Origin: an uncultured Roseburia sp. | GTDB taxonomy: Bacteria > Bacillota > Clostridia > Lachnospirales > Lachnospiraceae | DNA: 64,000 nt | Assembly (NCBI GenBank): GCA_946002055.1 | Contig: CAMFYL010000001.1 | Span: 62,001-126,000 of the forward strand | Reading direction: 5' to 3' | In this document: positions 1-9,426 of the stretch, one piece after another | Layout: every line of letters starts with the position of its first letter | Position numbering within the stretch: the stretch's first letter is position 1 | The notes under the pieces: generated by a model | What the model was told of the DNA's origin: nothing | The model's input: the letters and a program-made list of their open reading frames with translations, nothing else | Database searches by the model: none | Position numbers and translations under genes: made by a program

Positions 1-1
1 A

Positions 2-1561
<1,560 letters not shown>

Positions 1562-1567
1562 AGCAAA

Positions 1568-2497
1568 ATGCCAATTAAGACACAAAGTGATTTGCCGGCA
1601 AAGGCAATCCTTGAACACGAAAATATATTTGTTATGGATGAGGAGAGAGCTCTTCATCAGGACATTCGACCAATTGAGATTGGAATCTTAAACCTGATGC
1701 CCTTAAAGGAGGATACGGAGCTTCAGATGCTTCGTTCCCTTTCTAACACACCATTGCAGGTAAATATTACCTTCATTGCGGTAAAGTCTCATCAGTCAAA
1801 AAACACATCCAAGAGCCACTTGAATCAATTCTATTTGTCCTTTGAGGAAGTGAAAGATAGAAACTTAGACGGTTTGGTTATCACAGGGGCACCGGTAGAG
1901 CTGATGGAATTTGAAGAGGTGGACTACTGGGATGAGCTGGTGGAGATTATGGAGTGGTCAAAGACACATGTCACATGTACCTTCCATCAGTGCTGGGGCG
2001 CTCAGGCCGGTCTCTATTATCACTACGGTATTCAGAAAGAAATATTAGACCATAAGATGTTTGGGGTTTATCAGCACAAGGTGCAGAACCGCAAGATTCC
2101 ACTGGTTCGTGGATTTGATGACTACTTTATGGCACCGCATTCCAGACATACACAGATGGATGCTAAGGCCATCAAAGACAACAAGGAGCTCATTGTGTTG
2201 GCAGAGTCAGATGAAGCCGGCATCTTCCTTGTCCTGTCCCGTGACAACAGTCAAATCTTTTGTATGGGGCATCCGGAGTATGATCGCCTCACCTTGGACA
2301 AAGAATACCGCCGTGACTTGGATAAGGGGATGGATATTCAGATGCCTAAGAACTACTATCCAAATGACGATGTCAACCAGAAGCCATTGTTGCAGTGGCG
2401 CTCTCACGCCAACTGCCTTTACACAAACTTCTTAGATTACTATGTATACCAGATGACACCATACGACCTGCACTGGTTACCTAAGGATAAAAGATAA
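1568..2497 (+). CDS. metA: Homoserine O-acyltransferase MetA, predicted acetyl-CoA specific
   Basis: Activates the hydroxyl of homoserine, the first committed step of methionine synthesis. It has the MetA fold of a glutamine-amidotransferase-like enzyme and not the MetX fold. The nucleophile falls at Cys142 (FHQCWGAQAG). Residue 111 is Glu in GAPVEL, where E. coli MetA has Gly in GAPLGL. In the family, Glu111 is known to favour acetyl-CoA and Gly111 succinyl-CoA, so homoserine O-acetyltransferase is the better prediction despite the name. Length (309 aa) is normal. The start at 1568 has GGAGG 11 bases upstream inside the end of ligA, implying co-transcription or translational coupling with it. 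No S-box or T-box leader precedes it. asd and thrC, also of the aspartate family, lie elsewhere in the window. Confidence 0.95.
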   Translation: MPIKTQSDLPAKAILEHENIFVMDEERALHQDIRPIEIGILNLMPLKEDTELQMLRSLSNTPLQVNITFIAVKSHQSKNTSKSHLNQFYLSFEEVKDRNLDGLVITGAPVELMEFEEVDYWDELVEIMEWSKTHVTCTFHQCWGAQAGLYYHYGIQKEILDHKMFGVYQHKVQNRKIPLVRGFDDYFMAPHSRHTQMDAKAIKDNKELIVLAESDEAGIFLVLSRDNSQIFCMGHPEYDRLTLDKEYRRDLDKGMDIQMPKNYYPNDDVNQKPLLQWRSHANCLYTNFLDYYVYQMTPYDLHWLPKDKR

Positions 2498-2530
2498 CAC
2501 GTTTATCAGGCGTGGCTTGTAAGTGAAAGG

Positions 2531-2676
2531 CTAATACAGCATCTCTGCAAGGAGGACTTGTGAAAAAGGATGCTGTATTAGATAATACTTATCAACGTAA
2601 GTGCAAGGCTTTTACATTATCTCTGCAAGGACGATTCGCGAAGCGTGTCCTGCAGAGATAATGTAAAAACCTTGCA
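2531..2676. repeat. Two adjacent long hairpins sharing a common internal segment
   Basis: Hairpin 1 (2531-2581) pairs CTAATACAGCATC with GATGCTGTATTAG. Hairpin 2 (2601-2676) pairs GTGCAAGGCTTTTACATTAT with its near-perfect complement, and the stem continues through CTCTGCA to about 27 bp with one G-T mismatch. The loop sides of both contain a similar block beginning ATCTCTGCAAGGA, so the two appear related by duplication. Neither is followed by a clear U-run, which argues against a simple terminator. A small non-autonomous repeat (REP or MITE-like) is the likeliest reading. The ORF track's start at 2645 lies inside hairpin 2 and is not used. Confidence 0.7.
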
Positions 2677-2698
2677 CGTAAATAAAAAGGAGAGGGAT

Positions 2699-3469
2699 AT
2701 GCAAATAAAGTGTGAATATTGTGGGGCGTATTTTAGCGATACACAAGAGAAGTGCCCAACTTGCGGTGCACCCAATAACCAGCTGAAGAGGACAGCCAGC
2801 TCGGTGCCCACAACCATAGAAGAACTGAAGGCGTTTATTGCTGAGAAGGGGATTCCGGCAGAAAAGATTCGTTTCTTTATTGGGGTGGATTATAAGGAGC
2901 CAAAGGCCTTTGGTATTTATAAGGATGAGATGACAGGCAATTTTGTTGTCTACAAGAATAAGGCGGATGGAAGTCGTGCTGTGCGCTATGAGGGCAAGGA
3001 TGAAGCCTATGCGGTAAATGAGATTTATCAGAAACTCAGAGATGAAATTAATCGAAACAATGAGCAGCATGGGATGCCAAATGCAAATCATGGTCCGGTA
3101 AATCCTTCGCCTTATCAGCAGAGAAATACATATTCATCAAATGATAATGACCCGGAGAGAAGAAGGAATAATCAAAAGTACAAAATGCTGATGGTTGCCT
3201 TTATTATCATTGTGGCAGTGTCATTGTTTGTATGTATTTCCAATGTGGCTGTAAGGTCTTCCGGTGGACATAACGGAGGATTCTTTGTGAATGGTTCTTC
3301 CGGCTATGAATATAATGTGGATGACGATGATGATGATTCCTATAGCTGGGATAACGACGATGGCTCAAGTAGCTCCTACGATGATAGCTGGGACACGGAT
3401 TGGGATTCCGGAAGTAGCTGGGATTCTGATTGGAATAGCTTTGATTCTGACTGGGGCAGTGATTGGTAA
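2699..3469 (+). CDS. Zinc-ribbon membrane protein with Asp/Ser/Trp-rich tail
   Basis: I recognise no named family. The start at 2699 (MQIKCEYCG) is chosen because AAAGGAGAGGG precedes it; the track's longer start lies in a hairpin. Visible parts of the 256-residue product are: an N-terminal zinc ribbon with two CxxC pairs (CEYC, CPTC) within the first 25 residues; a globular region of about 60-120; a polar linker; one transmembrane segment near residues 163-185 (MLMVAFIIIVAVSLFVCI); and a C-terminal tail of almost only D, S, W, G and N. The ribbon should be cytoplasmic and the tail outside, by the positive-inside rule (RRRNNQKYK before the segment). The tail could bind cations or wall polymers, but that is a guess. 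The gene is flanked by hairpins upstream and a promoter downstream, so it is probably monocistronic. Confidence 0.8.
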   Translation: MQIKCEYCGAYFSDTQEKCPTCGAPNNQLKRTASSVPTTIEELKAFIAEKGIPAEKIRFFIGVDYKEPKAFGIYKDEMTGNFVVYKNKADGSRAVRYEGKDEAYAVNEIYQKLRDEINRNNEQHGMPNANHGPVNPSPYQQRNTYSSNDNDPERRRNNQKYKMLMVAFIIIVAVSLFVCISNVAVRSSGGHNGGFFVNGSSGYEYNVDDDDDDSYSWDNDDGSSSSYDDSWDTDWDSGSSWDSDWNSFDSDWGSDW

Positions 3470-3481
3470 ACGAAAAAAATG

Positions 3482-3510
3482 TTTCCCATTTTCGGGGGAT
3501 TTGTTATAAT
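3482..3510 (+). promoter_or_regulatory. Probable sigma-A promoter of the Asp23/Gls24 gene
   Basis: A perfect -10 TATAAT (3505-3510) lies 31 bases before the start codon. The -35 is weak (TTTCCC, 17 bp spacing). A strong AGGAGG follows at 3529-3534. Confidence 0.5.
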
Positions 3511-3541
3511 ATATCTATATTTTTGTTAGGAGGCTTGAATT

Positions 3542-3919
3542 ATGGCAGAAGATAGAAAGAGTTTTATGATTAATGAAGGTGATAATGGCGTTGTGAATAT
3601 TGCTGATGAGGTGGTGGCAATTATTGCCGGTTTAGCCGCAACTGAGGTTGACGGTGTTGCATCATTAGCCGGCAATCTTACCAGCGAAGTAATCAGTAAG
3701 GCCGGCGCAGGAAAGCTCGCCAAGGGCGTTAAGGTTGTGACAGGAGATGAGAATGATCTTTCTGTTCGTTTGTCTGTGAACATTGCATACGGATATGAGA
3801 TTCCTAAGATTTGTCAGCAGATTCAGGAAAAGGTAAAATCCGCAGTTGAGAATATGACAGGCTTGCAGGTTGTGGCTGTGGATGTTAAAATCGCAGCTGT
3901 TAGTGTTGCAAACGAATAA
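3542..3919 (+). CDS. Asp23/Gls24 family envelope stress protein
   Basis: Small cytoplasmic or membrane-peripheral protein of the Asp23/Gls24 (YqhY/YloU-like) family, associated with envelope homeostasis in Firmicutes. Its position just before nusB resembles B. subtilis, where yqhY precedes nusB and balances fatty-acid synthesis. Family features seen in the 125 residues are the N-terminal block NIADEVVAIIAGLAATEVDGVASLAG, quoted here only in part as IAGLAATEVDGVASL, and the C-terminal QIQEKVKSAVENMTGLQV followed by VDVKIAAVSV. It has no signal peptide or membrane segment. An AGGAGG site sits 7 bases before the ATG. A hairpin with a T-run follows at 3955, so it is likely its own transcription unit. 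A YqhY-like role is inferred from gene order. Confidence 0.9.
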   Translation: MAEDRKSFMINEGDNGVVNIADEVVAIIAGLAATEVDGVASLAGNLTSEVISKAGAGKLAKGVKVVTGDENDLSVRLSVNIAYGYEIPKICQQIQEKVKSAVENMTGLQVVAVDVKIAAVSVANE

Positions 3920-3922
3920 TTC

Positions 3923-3951
3923 TTTTGTTTTTTGAAGATTTGGGGTATAAT
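3923..3951 (+). promoter_or_regulatory. Possible nusB promoter abutting a terminator stem
   Basis: TATAAT at 3946-3951 with TTTTGT 17 bp upstream. The start point predicted about 7 bases on falls inside the left arm of the hairpin at 3955-3974, so the transcript would lack part of that stem. Confidence 0.4.
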
Positions 3952-3954
3952 GAA

Positions 3955-3980
3955 GGGTGTCTGTATAGACATCCTTTTTT
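3955..3980 (+). terminator. Terminator after the Asp23/Gls24 gene
   Basis: GGGTGTCT pairs with AGACATCC across a 4-base loop and is followed by six T. The CATCC of the right arm can also pair with GGATG at about 3991-3995, again followed by a T-run, so an alternative fold exists. Confidence 0.55.
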
Positions 3981-4043
3981 ACAACTTGAGGGATGTTTTT
4001 ACAGCTTGAAACCCAGGAAAATATTAGTTAGGTAGGATGATTC

Positions 4044-4436
4044 ATGACAAGAAGAGAACTTAGAGAAGAGATATTTAAGATTATTTTTCAGACAGATTTT
4101 CATAGCAAGGAAGAACTGGTGGCGCAGGCTACGTTGTTTTTGGAGGACGCTGGATACAGCACAAAGGATCGTGAGGAGATTCTGGCAAAGTGCTCCGAAA
4201 TATTCGATCACGTGGAAGAATTAGATGCTACGATTAATGCTGTTGTGGAAGGATGGAAGACAACCCGAATGAGCAAGGTGGATCTCTCTTTGATTCGTTT
4301 GGCCCTCTATGAAATGAAGTACGATAAAACTCCTAAAGGTGTTGCTATTAACGAGGCTGTAGAATTGGCAAAACAGTATGGAACGGACCATTCATCCGGC
4401 TTTGTAAATGGAGTATTAGCTAAGTTTAATGAGTAG
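4044..4436 (+). CDS. nusB: Transcription antitermination factor NusB
   Basis: RNA-binding antitermination factor that acts with NusE (S10) on boxA, chiefly on rRNA operons. The 130-residue sequence shows the all-helical NusB pattern: [17 protein letters not shown] at the N-terminus and, in the C-terminal half, [33 protein letters not shown] (quoted in part: [13 protein letters not shown]) ending [11 protein letters not shown]. All are signature stretches of the family. AGGATG precedes the ATG weakly. The stop overlaps the xseA start by 8 bases (ATGAGTAG), indicating translational coupling. Gene order nusB-xseA-xseB-ispA-dxs is conserved in Firmicutes, except that folD, often present, is missing here. 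Confidence 0.96.
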   Translation: MTRRELREEIFKIIFQTDFHSKEELVAQATLFLEDAGYSTKDREEILAKCSEIFDHVEELDATINAVVEGWKTTRMSKVDLSLIRLALYEMKYDKTPKGVAINEAVELAKQYGTDHSSGFVNGVLAKFNE

Positions 4437-5652
4437 AAATATATATTCAGTTGGACAGGTAAATGCATACATTAAGGATGTTTTTGACGGGGACTATCTT
4501 TTGCGCAATCTCTCTGTGAGAGGGGAGATATCCAACTGCAAGTATCATGGCAGTGGTCATATCTATTTCACATTAAAGGACGAACAGGGTGCCATTTCCG
4601 GCATTATGTTTAAAGGTAATCGCATCAAGGGCCTTACCTTTCCTATGAAAGATGGAGATCAGGTAGTGGTTACCGGCTCTGTCTCCGTTTATGAGAAAGG
4701 CGGAACCTATCAGATATATGCCAGAGAGATTTCCTTGGCAGGGGCCGGGGATTTGTATGTTCGATTTGAACAGCTGAAGCAGGAATTAGAAGAGATGGGG
4801 ATGTTCGCCCCGGAATATAAAAAACCTATCCCAAGATTTGCTAAGCGTGTGGGTATTGTCACAGCACCGACAGGGGCGGCAGTTAGAGATATCATACAGA
4901 TTTCTCGCAGACGCAATCCCTTTGTAGAGCTAATCTTATATCCTGCTCTGGTGCAGGGAGAGGGAGCTGTGGAGAGTATTATCTCCGGTATTATGGCTCT
5001 GGATGATATGAATTTAGATGTGTTGATTGTTGGTCGAGGCGGAGGTTCTATTGAGGACCTTTGGGCCTTCAACGAAGAGGCAGTTGCAAGAGCAATCTTT
5101 TCGTGTAATACCCCGGTAATTTCTGCGGTTGGTCATGAGACGGATACTACCATCAGTGATTATGTGGCGGATCTTCGTGCACCGACACCGTCAGCAGCGG
5201 CGGAACAGGCTGTATTTTCCTATCAGGAATGGCAAAATACCTTGAACAATTACCGCTTACTCTTTGGCAGAGCTATGAGCAAGCGATTGGAAGCTACCGA
5301 GGCCAAAATTACCACCTATGCCAAGCAGTTGGGATATCTTTCGCCAACCAGTCGACTGGACGAAAAGAGACAGTATGCAATTGGTTTGGAGCAGCGTTTA
5401 GAATCAGCTATGAATCGAAGATTAGAAGAACATCGCGGAAAGATAGCACTTTTGGCTGGAAGGTTAGATGGGCTTTCACCGGCAAAGAAGCTGTCTCAGG
5501 GATATTCTTATCTTATGAATTCAGATGGCAAAACCATTTACAGCACTGGACAGGTTTGTGTGGGGGATGAGATGGAAATCTTTGTCAGCGATGGTATTTT
5601 GGACGCCAAGATTAATCAGATTAAAGAGGATGTGTCATGGAAAAAGAATTGA
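4429..5652 (+). CDS. xseA: Exodeoxyribonuclease VII large subunit XseA
   Basis: Catalytic subunit of exonuclease VII, which degrades single-stranded DNA from either end into acid-soluble oligonucleotides. An N-terminal OB fold of about 100 residues ([17 protein letters not shown], then GHIYFTLKD) binds DNA. The catalytic core follows, with the family motifs [34 protein letters not shown] and [29 protein letters not shown] (quoted in part: [20 protein letters not shown]). A long helical region and a C-terminal segment follow. Length (407 aa) is usual. It overlaps nusB at the 5' end and xseB by 16 bases at the 3' end, so the two subunits should be made in coupled amounts. Confidence 0.96.
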   Translation: MSRNIYSVGQVNAYIKDVFDGDYLLRNLSVRGEISNCKYHGSGHIYFTLKDEQGAISGIMFKGNRIKGLTFPMKDGDQVVVTGSVSVYEKGGTYQIYAREISLAGAGDLYVRFEQLKQELEEMGMFAPEYKKPIPRFAKRVGIVTAPTGAAVRDIIQISRRRNPFVELILYPALVQGEGAVESIISGIMALDDMNLDVLIVGRGGGSIEDLWAFNEEAVARAIFSCNTPVISAVGHETDTTISDYVADLRAPTPSAAAEQAVFSYQEWQNTLNNYRLLFGRAMSKRLEATEAKITTYAKQLGYLSPTSRLDEKRQYAIGLEQRLESAMNRRLEEHRGKIALLAGRLDGLSPAKKLSQGYSYLMNSDGKTIYSTGQVCVGDEMEIFVSDGILDAKINQIKEDVSWKKN

Positions 5653-5852
5653 CAATGGAACAAACCTTTCAGGAAATGGAAGCGTTAATAGAGAAGTTAG
5701 AATCCAAGGAAACAACCCTGGAAGATTCTTTTCTATTATACAAGCAGGGAATGGAGCACCTAAAACACTGTAATGATTTGATGAATCAAGTGGAGAAGAA
5801 GGTGCAGATGTTAAATGCCCAGGGAGACCTGGAGGAATTTGAAGAGGTGTAA
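5637..5852 (+). CDS. xseB: Exodeoxyribonuclease VII small subunit XseB
   Basis: Small helical subunit that associates in several copies with XseA and is required for exonuclease VII activity. The 71 residues carry the family pattern TFQEMEALIEKLESKETTLEDSF followed by LLYKQGMEHLKHC (quoted in parts: EALIEKLESKETTLEDS) and an acidic end. The ATG lies within the end of xseA; AAAGAGGATGTGTC upstream provides a modest ribosome site. The stop is followed by ispA after 2 bases, in the tight spacing of the whole cluster. Confidence 0.94.
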   Translation: MEKELTMEQTFQEMEALIEKLESKETTLEDSFLLYKQGMEHLKHCNDLMNQVEKKVQMLNAQGDLEEFEEV

Positions 5853-5854
5853 GA

Positions 5855-6745
5855 ATGGATATTAACAAAGAAATTGCTTACAAGGCCAGCGAAGCGGACA
5901 GAATGATTTATCAATATTTACCGGCAGAGAAAGGATACCAGAAAACGATTTTTGCGGCTATGAATTATAGTGTCTTAGCCGGAGGAAAGAGAATTCGTCC
6001 AATTCTTATGATAGAGACGTTCAAGCTATTTGGAGGATCCTCTGAGGCGTTGGCACCTTTTGTTGCAGCCATGGAGATGATTCACACATATTCTTTGGTA
6101 CACGATGATTTGCCGGCAATGGACAATGACGAGATCAGAAGAGGTAAGCCCACCACCCACGCCAAATTCGGCGAGGCTATTGGGGTATTGGCAGGAGATG
6201 CCCTCTTAAATTACGCCTTTGAGACAGCACTTGGTGCGCTTACCATAGAACCGGATAATAAGGCGGTCCACCGCGCACTGTTGGTGCTTGCAAGAAAAGC
6301 AGGTGTATACGGCATGATTGGTGGTCAGGTTGTGGATGTGGAGTCAGAAAAGCAGTACGGCATTTCTAAGAACCGTTTGGACTTCATTTACCAGTTAAAG
6401 ACAGGTGCTCTCATTGAGGCGGCTATGATGATTGGCGCCATCCTTGGCGGAGCAACGGATGAGGAAGTGGACAAAATCGAGCAGGTGGCATCCAAGATTG
6501 GCCTGGCATTCCAGATTCAGGATGATGTTTTAGATGTTATCGGCGACCAGGAGACACTGGGTAAGGCCGTGGGTAGCGATGAGAAGAATCAGAAGGCCAC
6601 CTATGTTATTTTTGAAGGTCTGGATAAGGCAAAGCAGGAGGTGGCTGATTTGACCAAGGAAGCCATCGATATTTTACAGGATCTCCCATATGAGAATCCA
6701 TTTTTGACAGAATTATTGCGCTGGATGGTATTGCGCGACAAATAG
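5855..6745 (+). CDS. ispA: Polyprenyl synthetase, farnesyl-diphosphate synthase type
   Basis: Condenses isopentenyl diphosphate with allylic diphosphates to give farnesyl (perhaps geranylgeranyl) diphosphate, the precursor for undecaprenyl carriers and quinones. Both aspartate-rich motifs are present: the first as HDDLPAMDNDEIRRGKPTTH, the extended FARM of bacterial type II FPP synthases, and the second as QIQDDVLDVIGD. GGKRIRPIL is the usual third signature. The 296-residue length is normal. GAAGAGGTG in the end of xseB serves as ribosome site. dxs follows 11 bases later, placing precursor supply and chain elongation in one operon. Exact chain length cannot be read from sequence. Confidence 0.95.
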   Translation: MDINKEIAYKASEADRMIYQYLPAEKGYQKTIFAAMNYSVLAGGKRIRPILMIETFKLFGGSSEALAPFVAAMEMIHTYSLVHDDLPAMDNDEIRRGKPTTHAKFGEAIGVLAGDALLNYAFETALGALTIEPDNKAVHRALLVLARKAGVYGMIGGQVVDVESEKQYGISKNRLDFIYQLKTGALIEAAMMIGAILGGATDEEVDKIEQVASKIGLAFQIQDDVLDVIGDQETLGKAVGSDEKNQKATYVIFEGLDKAKQEVADLTKEAIDILQDLPYENPFLTELLRWMVLRDK

Positions 6746-6756
6746 AGGTTATTTCT

Positions 6757-8613
6757 ATGGTATTGGACAAAATACGAAAAGAAAATGACATAAAGAATAT
6801 AAAACCACAGGAATGGAAGCAGCTGTCAGAGGAGATTCGAAACTTTCTTGTGGAGAAGCTCTCCAAGACAGGCGGTCACCTGGCATCCAATCTTGGCGTT
6901 GTGGAGCTTACCATGGCATTGCATCTGGTGTTTGACTTGCCAAAGGACAAAATCATCTGGGATGTGGGACATCAGTCCTATACGCATAAAATTTTGACAG
7001 GTCGCAAGGACTGCTTCGACAATCTGAGAAAATATGGCGGAATCAGCGGTTTTCCCAAACGTTCGGAGAGTGCGTGTGACAGTTTTGATACGGGACACTC
7101 TTCTACTTCTATTTCTGCAGGCTTAGGTATGGCTTGGGCCAGGGAGATGACAGGAGAGAATTATCACGTGGTATCCGTCATTGGAGATGGCTCTATGACA
7201 GGGGGTATGGCCTTTGAGGCTTTGAATAACGCCGCAGCCCTGAAAAAGAACTTTATCATCGTTCTCAATGATAATAATATGTCTATCTCAGAGAATGTGG
7301 GCGGGATGTCAAGACATCTATCCAAGCTTAGAACCAGTGCAAATTATACCGGACTCAAGGAAGGTGTACAAAGTACCCTGGAAAAGATTCCGGTGGCCGG
7401 TGAGCGCATTGTGGCGGGCATTCGAAAAACCAAAAGCAGTATTAAGCAGATGGTAATTCCGGGAATGATGTTTGAAGAGATGGGAATTATGTATTTGGGA
7501 CCGGTGGATGGTCATAACATCAAGGCTATGGTTCGCACCTTTCAGGAAGCATCTCAGGTGCCGGGACCGGTTTTGGTGCACGTATTGACACACAAAGGCA
7601 ACGGTTATGAACCGGCAGAACGTCATCCCTCCAGGTTCCATGGCACAGCGCCATTTGATGTACAGACCGGAATACCAAAGGATAAGAGCAATCCCTCTTA
7701 TACAGATATTTTCTCCACTGTAATGAGAAAGATGGGAGAGAGGGACCCGAAGGTTGTGGCCATAACAGCGGCCATGTCAGACGGAACAGGTCTAAAGAGA
7801 TTCCGAAATATGTTTCCGGAGCGTTTCTTTGATGTGGGAATTGCAGAGGAACACGCAGTGACCTTTGCAGCAGGTTTGGCGGCAGGTGGTATGCGACCAG
7901 TCTTTGCAGTGTACTCATCTTTTTTACAAAGAGCATACGATCAGCTGATTCATGACGTTTGCATGCAGAATCTGCCGGTGGTATTTGCCGTTGACAGGGC
8001 TGGTCTTGTGGGAAGCGATGGGGAGACTCATCAGGGGGTCTTTGATCTTTCTTACCTTACCAGTATGCCAAATATGACGGTGATGGCTCCAAAAAACAAA
8101 TGGGAGCTTTCCGATATGTTAAAATTTGCCATATCCTTTCAAGGACCCATTGCCCTTCGTTACCCAAGGGGAGAGGCGTATGTGGGTTTGGAAGATTACA
8201 GAGAGCCTATTGAACTGGGCAAATGTGAGGAAATATATGCAGGAAGTAAGGTGCTTCTTCTGGCTCTTGGAAGTATGGTTGCAACCGCTGAGAAGGTGCG
8301 GGAAAACCTACTTGCAGAAGGTATAGACGCTGGGCTTGTCAATGTGAGATTCGCAAAGCCATTTGATGAGGAATATTTGCAAAACGCAATGGGGAAATAC
8401 CAGGTAATTGTGACGATGGAAGAGAATGTAGCTCTTGGTGGAATGGGAGAGCATATGGCGTGCTTTTTACGAAGGGAAGGCTTTGAAGGATCCATTTTAC
8501 CGGTGGCAATTCCGGATGAATTTGTGGAACAGGGAAATGTAGACACCCTAAAAGAGATGCTTGGTATAGATGCTTCCACCATCACCAATCGAATTTTAGA
8601 TTTGATCAAATAG
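6757..8613 (+). CDS. dxs: 1-deoxy-D-xylulose-5-phosphate synthase
   Basis: Thiamine-diphosphate enzyme that joins pyruvate and glyceraldehyde 3-phosphate, the entry step of the MEP isoprenoid pathway. Residues near 30-45 (GGHLASNLGVVELTMALH), the ThDP motif GDGSMTGGMAFEALNNA, the pyrimidine-binding Glu region GIAEEHAVTFAAG and VDRAGLVGSDGETHQG are all intact. Length is 618 aa, normal for the family. The start at 6757 follows AGAGGTTATTTCT. It is the sixth gene of the nusB-initiated cluster and should be co-transcribed with ispA upstream and tlyA downstream (8-base gap). Confidence 0.97.
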   Translation: MVLDKIRKENDIKNIKPQEWKQLSEEIRNFLVEKLSKTGGHLASNLGVVELTMALHLVFDLPKDKIIWDVGHQSYTHKILTGRKDCFDNLRKYGGISGFPKRSESACDSFDTGHSSTSISAGLGMAWAREMTGENYHVVSVIGDGSMTGGMAFEALNNAAALKKNFIIVLNDNNMSISENVGGMSRHLSKLRTSANYTGLKEGVQSTLEKIPVAGERIVAGIRKTKSSIKQMVIPGMMFEEMGIMYLGPVDGHNIKAMVRTFQEASQVPGPVLVHVLTHKGNGYEPAERHPSRFHGTAPFDVQTGIPKDKSNPSYTDIFSTVMRKMGERDPKVVAITAAMSDGTGLKRFRNMFPERFFDVGIAEEHAVTFAAGLAAGGMRPVFAVYSSFLQRAYDQLIHDVCMQNLPVVFAVDRAGLVGSDGETHQGVFDLSYLTSMPNMTVMAPKNKWELSDMLKFAISFQGPIALRYPRGEAYVGLEDYREPIELGKCEEIYAGSKVLLLALGSMVATAEKVRENLLAEGIDAGLVNVRFAKPFDEEYLQNAMGKYQVIVTMEENVALGGMGEHMACFLRREGFEGSILPVAIPDEFVEQGNVDTLKEMLGIDASTITNRILDLIK

Positions 8614-8621
8614 GACGAGAT

Positions 8622-9425
8622 ATGAAAGAACGTTTAGATGTACTGCTGGTTCAGCGGGGACTGGCTCCTTCCAGAGAAAAGGCTAAGGCTATGATTATGG
8701 AAGGAAATGTTTTTGTGGACAATGAGAGAGAGGATAAGGCGGGAACCTTCTTTGATGAAAAGGTATCCATTGAGGTGCGGGGCAACACCCTGCGCTATGT
8801 CAGTCGAGGCGGATTGAAGCTTGAGAAGGCAATGGATCATTTTGACCTCTCTTTGGAGGGCAAGGTGTGCATGGATATTGGTGCCTCCACAGGCGGATTT
8901 ACGGATTGTATGTTACAAAACGGTGCCGCAAAGGTTTACGCCGTGGACGTGGGATATGGACAGTTTGCCTGGAAGCTCCGTCAGGATCAGCGCGTAGTTT
9001 GTATGGAAAAGACAAACATCCGCTATGTGACACCGGATGATATTGACGATGCCCTTGATTTTGCGTCTGTTGATGTGTCTTTTATTTCCCTTACCAAGGT
9101 GCTTGGACCGGCAAAGGAGCTTCTTAAGGTTGGCGGCGAGATGGTTTGCCTCATTAAGCCACAGTTTGAAGCCGGCAAGGACAAGGTGGGCAAGAAGGGG
9201 GTTGTCCGAGATGCAGGGGTTCACAAAGAGGTGATTGAGAGCGTAATTTTGTTTGCGAAATCCATTGGATTCGAAATCCTTCATTTGGAGTACTCTCCAA
9301 TCAAGGGACCAGAGGGGAATATAGAATATTTGGTTCACATCAAAAAGACAGATGGAGCCGAAGGAGAGGGAGTGATGGATGTGGATGCTGTTGTTGCAGC
9401 AGCCCATGCATCTTTAGACAAATAA
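8622..9425 (+). CDS. tlyA: TlyA family rRNA (cytidine-2'-O)-methyltransferase with S4 domain
   Basis: Probable 2'-O-methyltransferase acting on rRNA; some homologues are described as haemolysins, but the domain content supports RNA methylation. An N-terminal S4 RNA-binding domain (RLDVLLVQRGLAPSREKAKAMIMEG, shown in part: LVQRGLAPSREKAKAMI) occupies about the first 60 residues. It is followed by an FtsJ-like Rossmann domain with the SAM loop CMDIGASTGGFTDCMLQNGA and the motif VSFISLTKVLGPA. KPQFEAGK is characteristic of the TlyA group. At 267 residues it is full length. It sits in the usual Firmicutes position between dxs and argR (yqxC in B. subtilis). Target nucleotides are not deducible here. 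Confidence 0.92.
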   Translation: MKERLDVLLVQRGLAPSREKAKAMIMEGNVFVDNEREDKAGTFFDEKVSIEVRGNTLRYVSRGGLKLEKAMDHFDLSLEGKVCMDIGASTGGFTDCMLQNGAAKVYAVDVGYGQFAWKLRQDQRVVCMEKTNIRYVTPDDIDDALDFASVDVSFISLTKVLGPAKELLKVGGEMVCLIKPQFEAGKDKVGKKGVVRDAGVHKEVIESVILFAKSIGFEILHLEYSPIKGPEGNIEYLVHIKKTDGAEGEGVMDVDAVVAAAHASLDK

Positions 9426-9426
9426 T

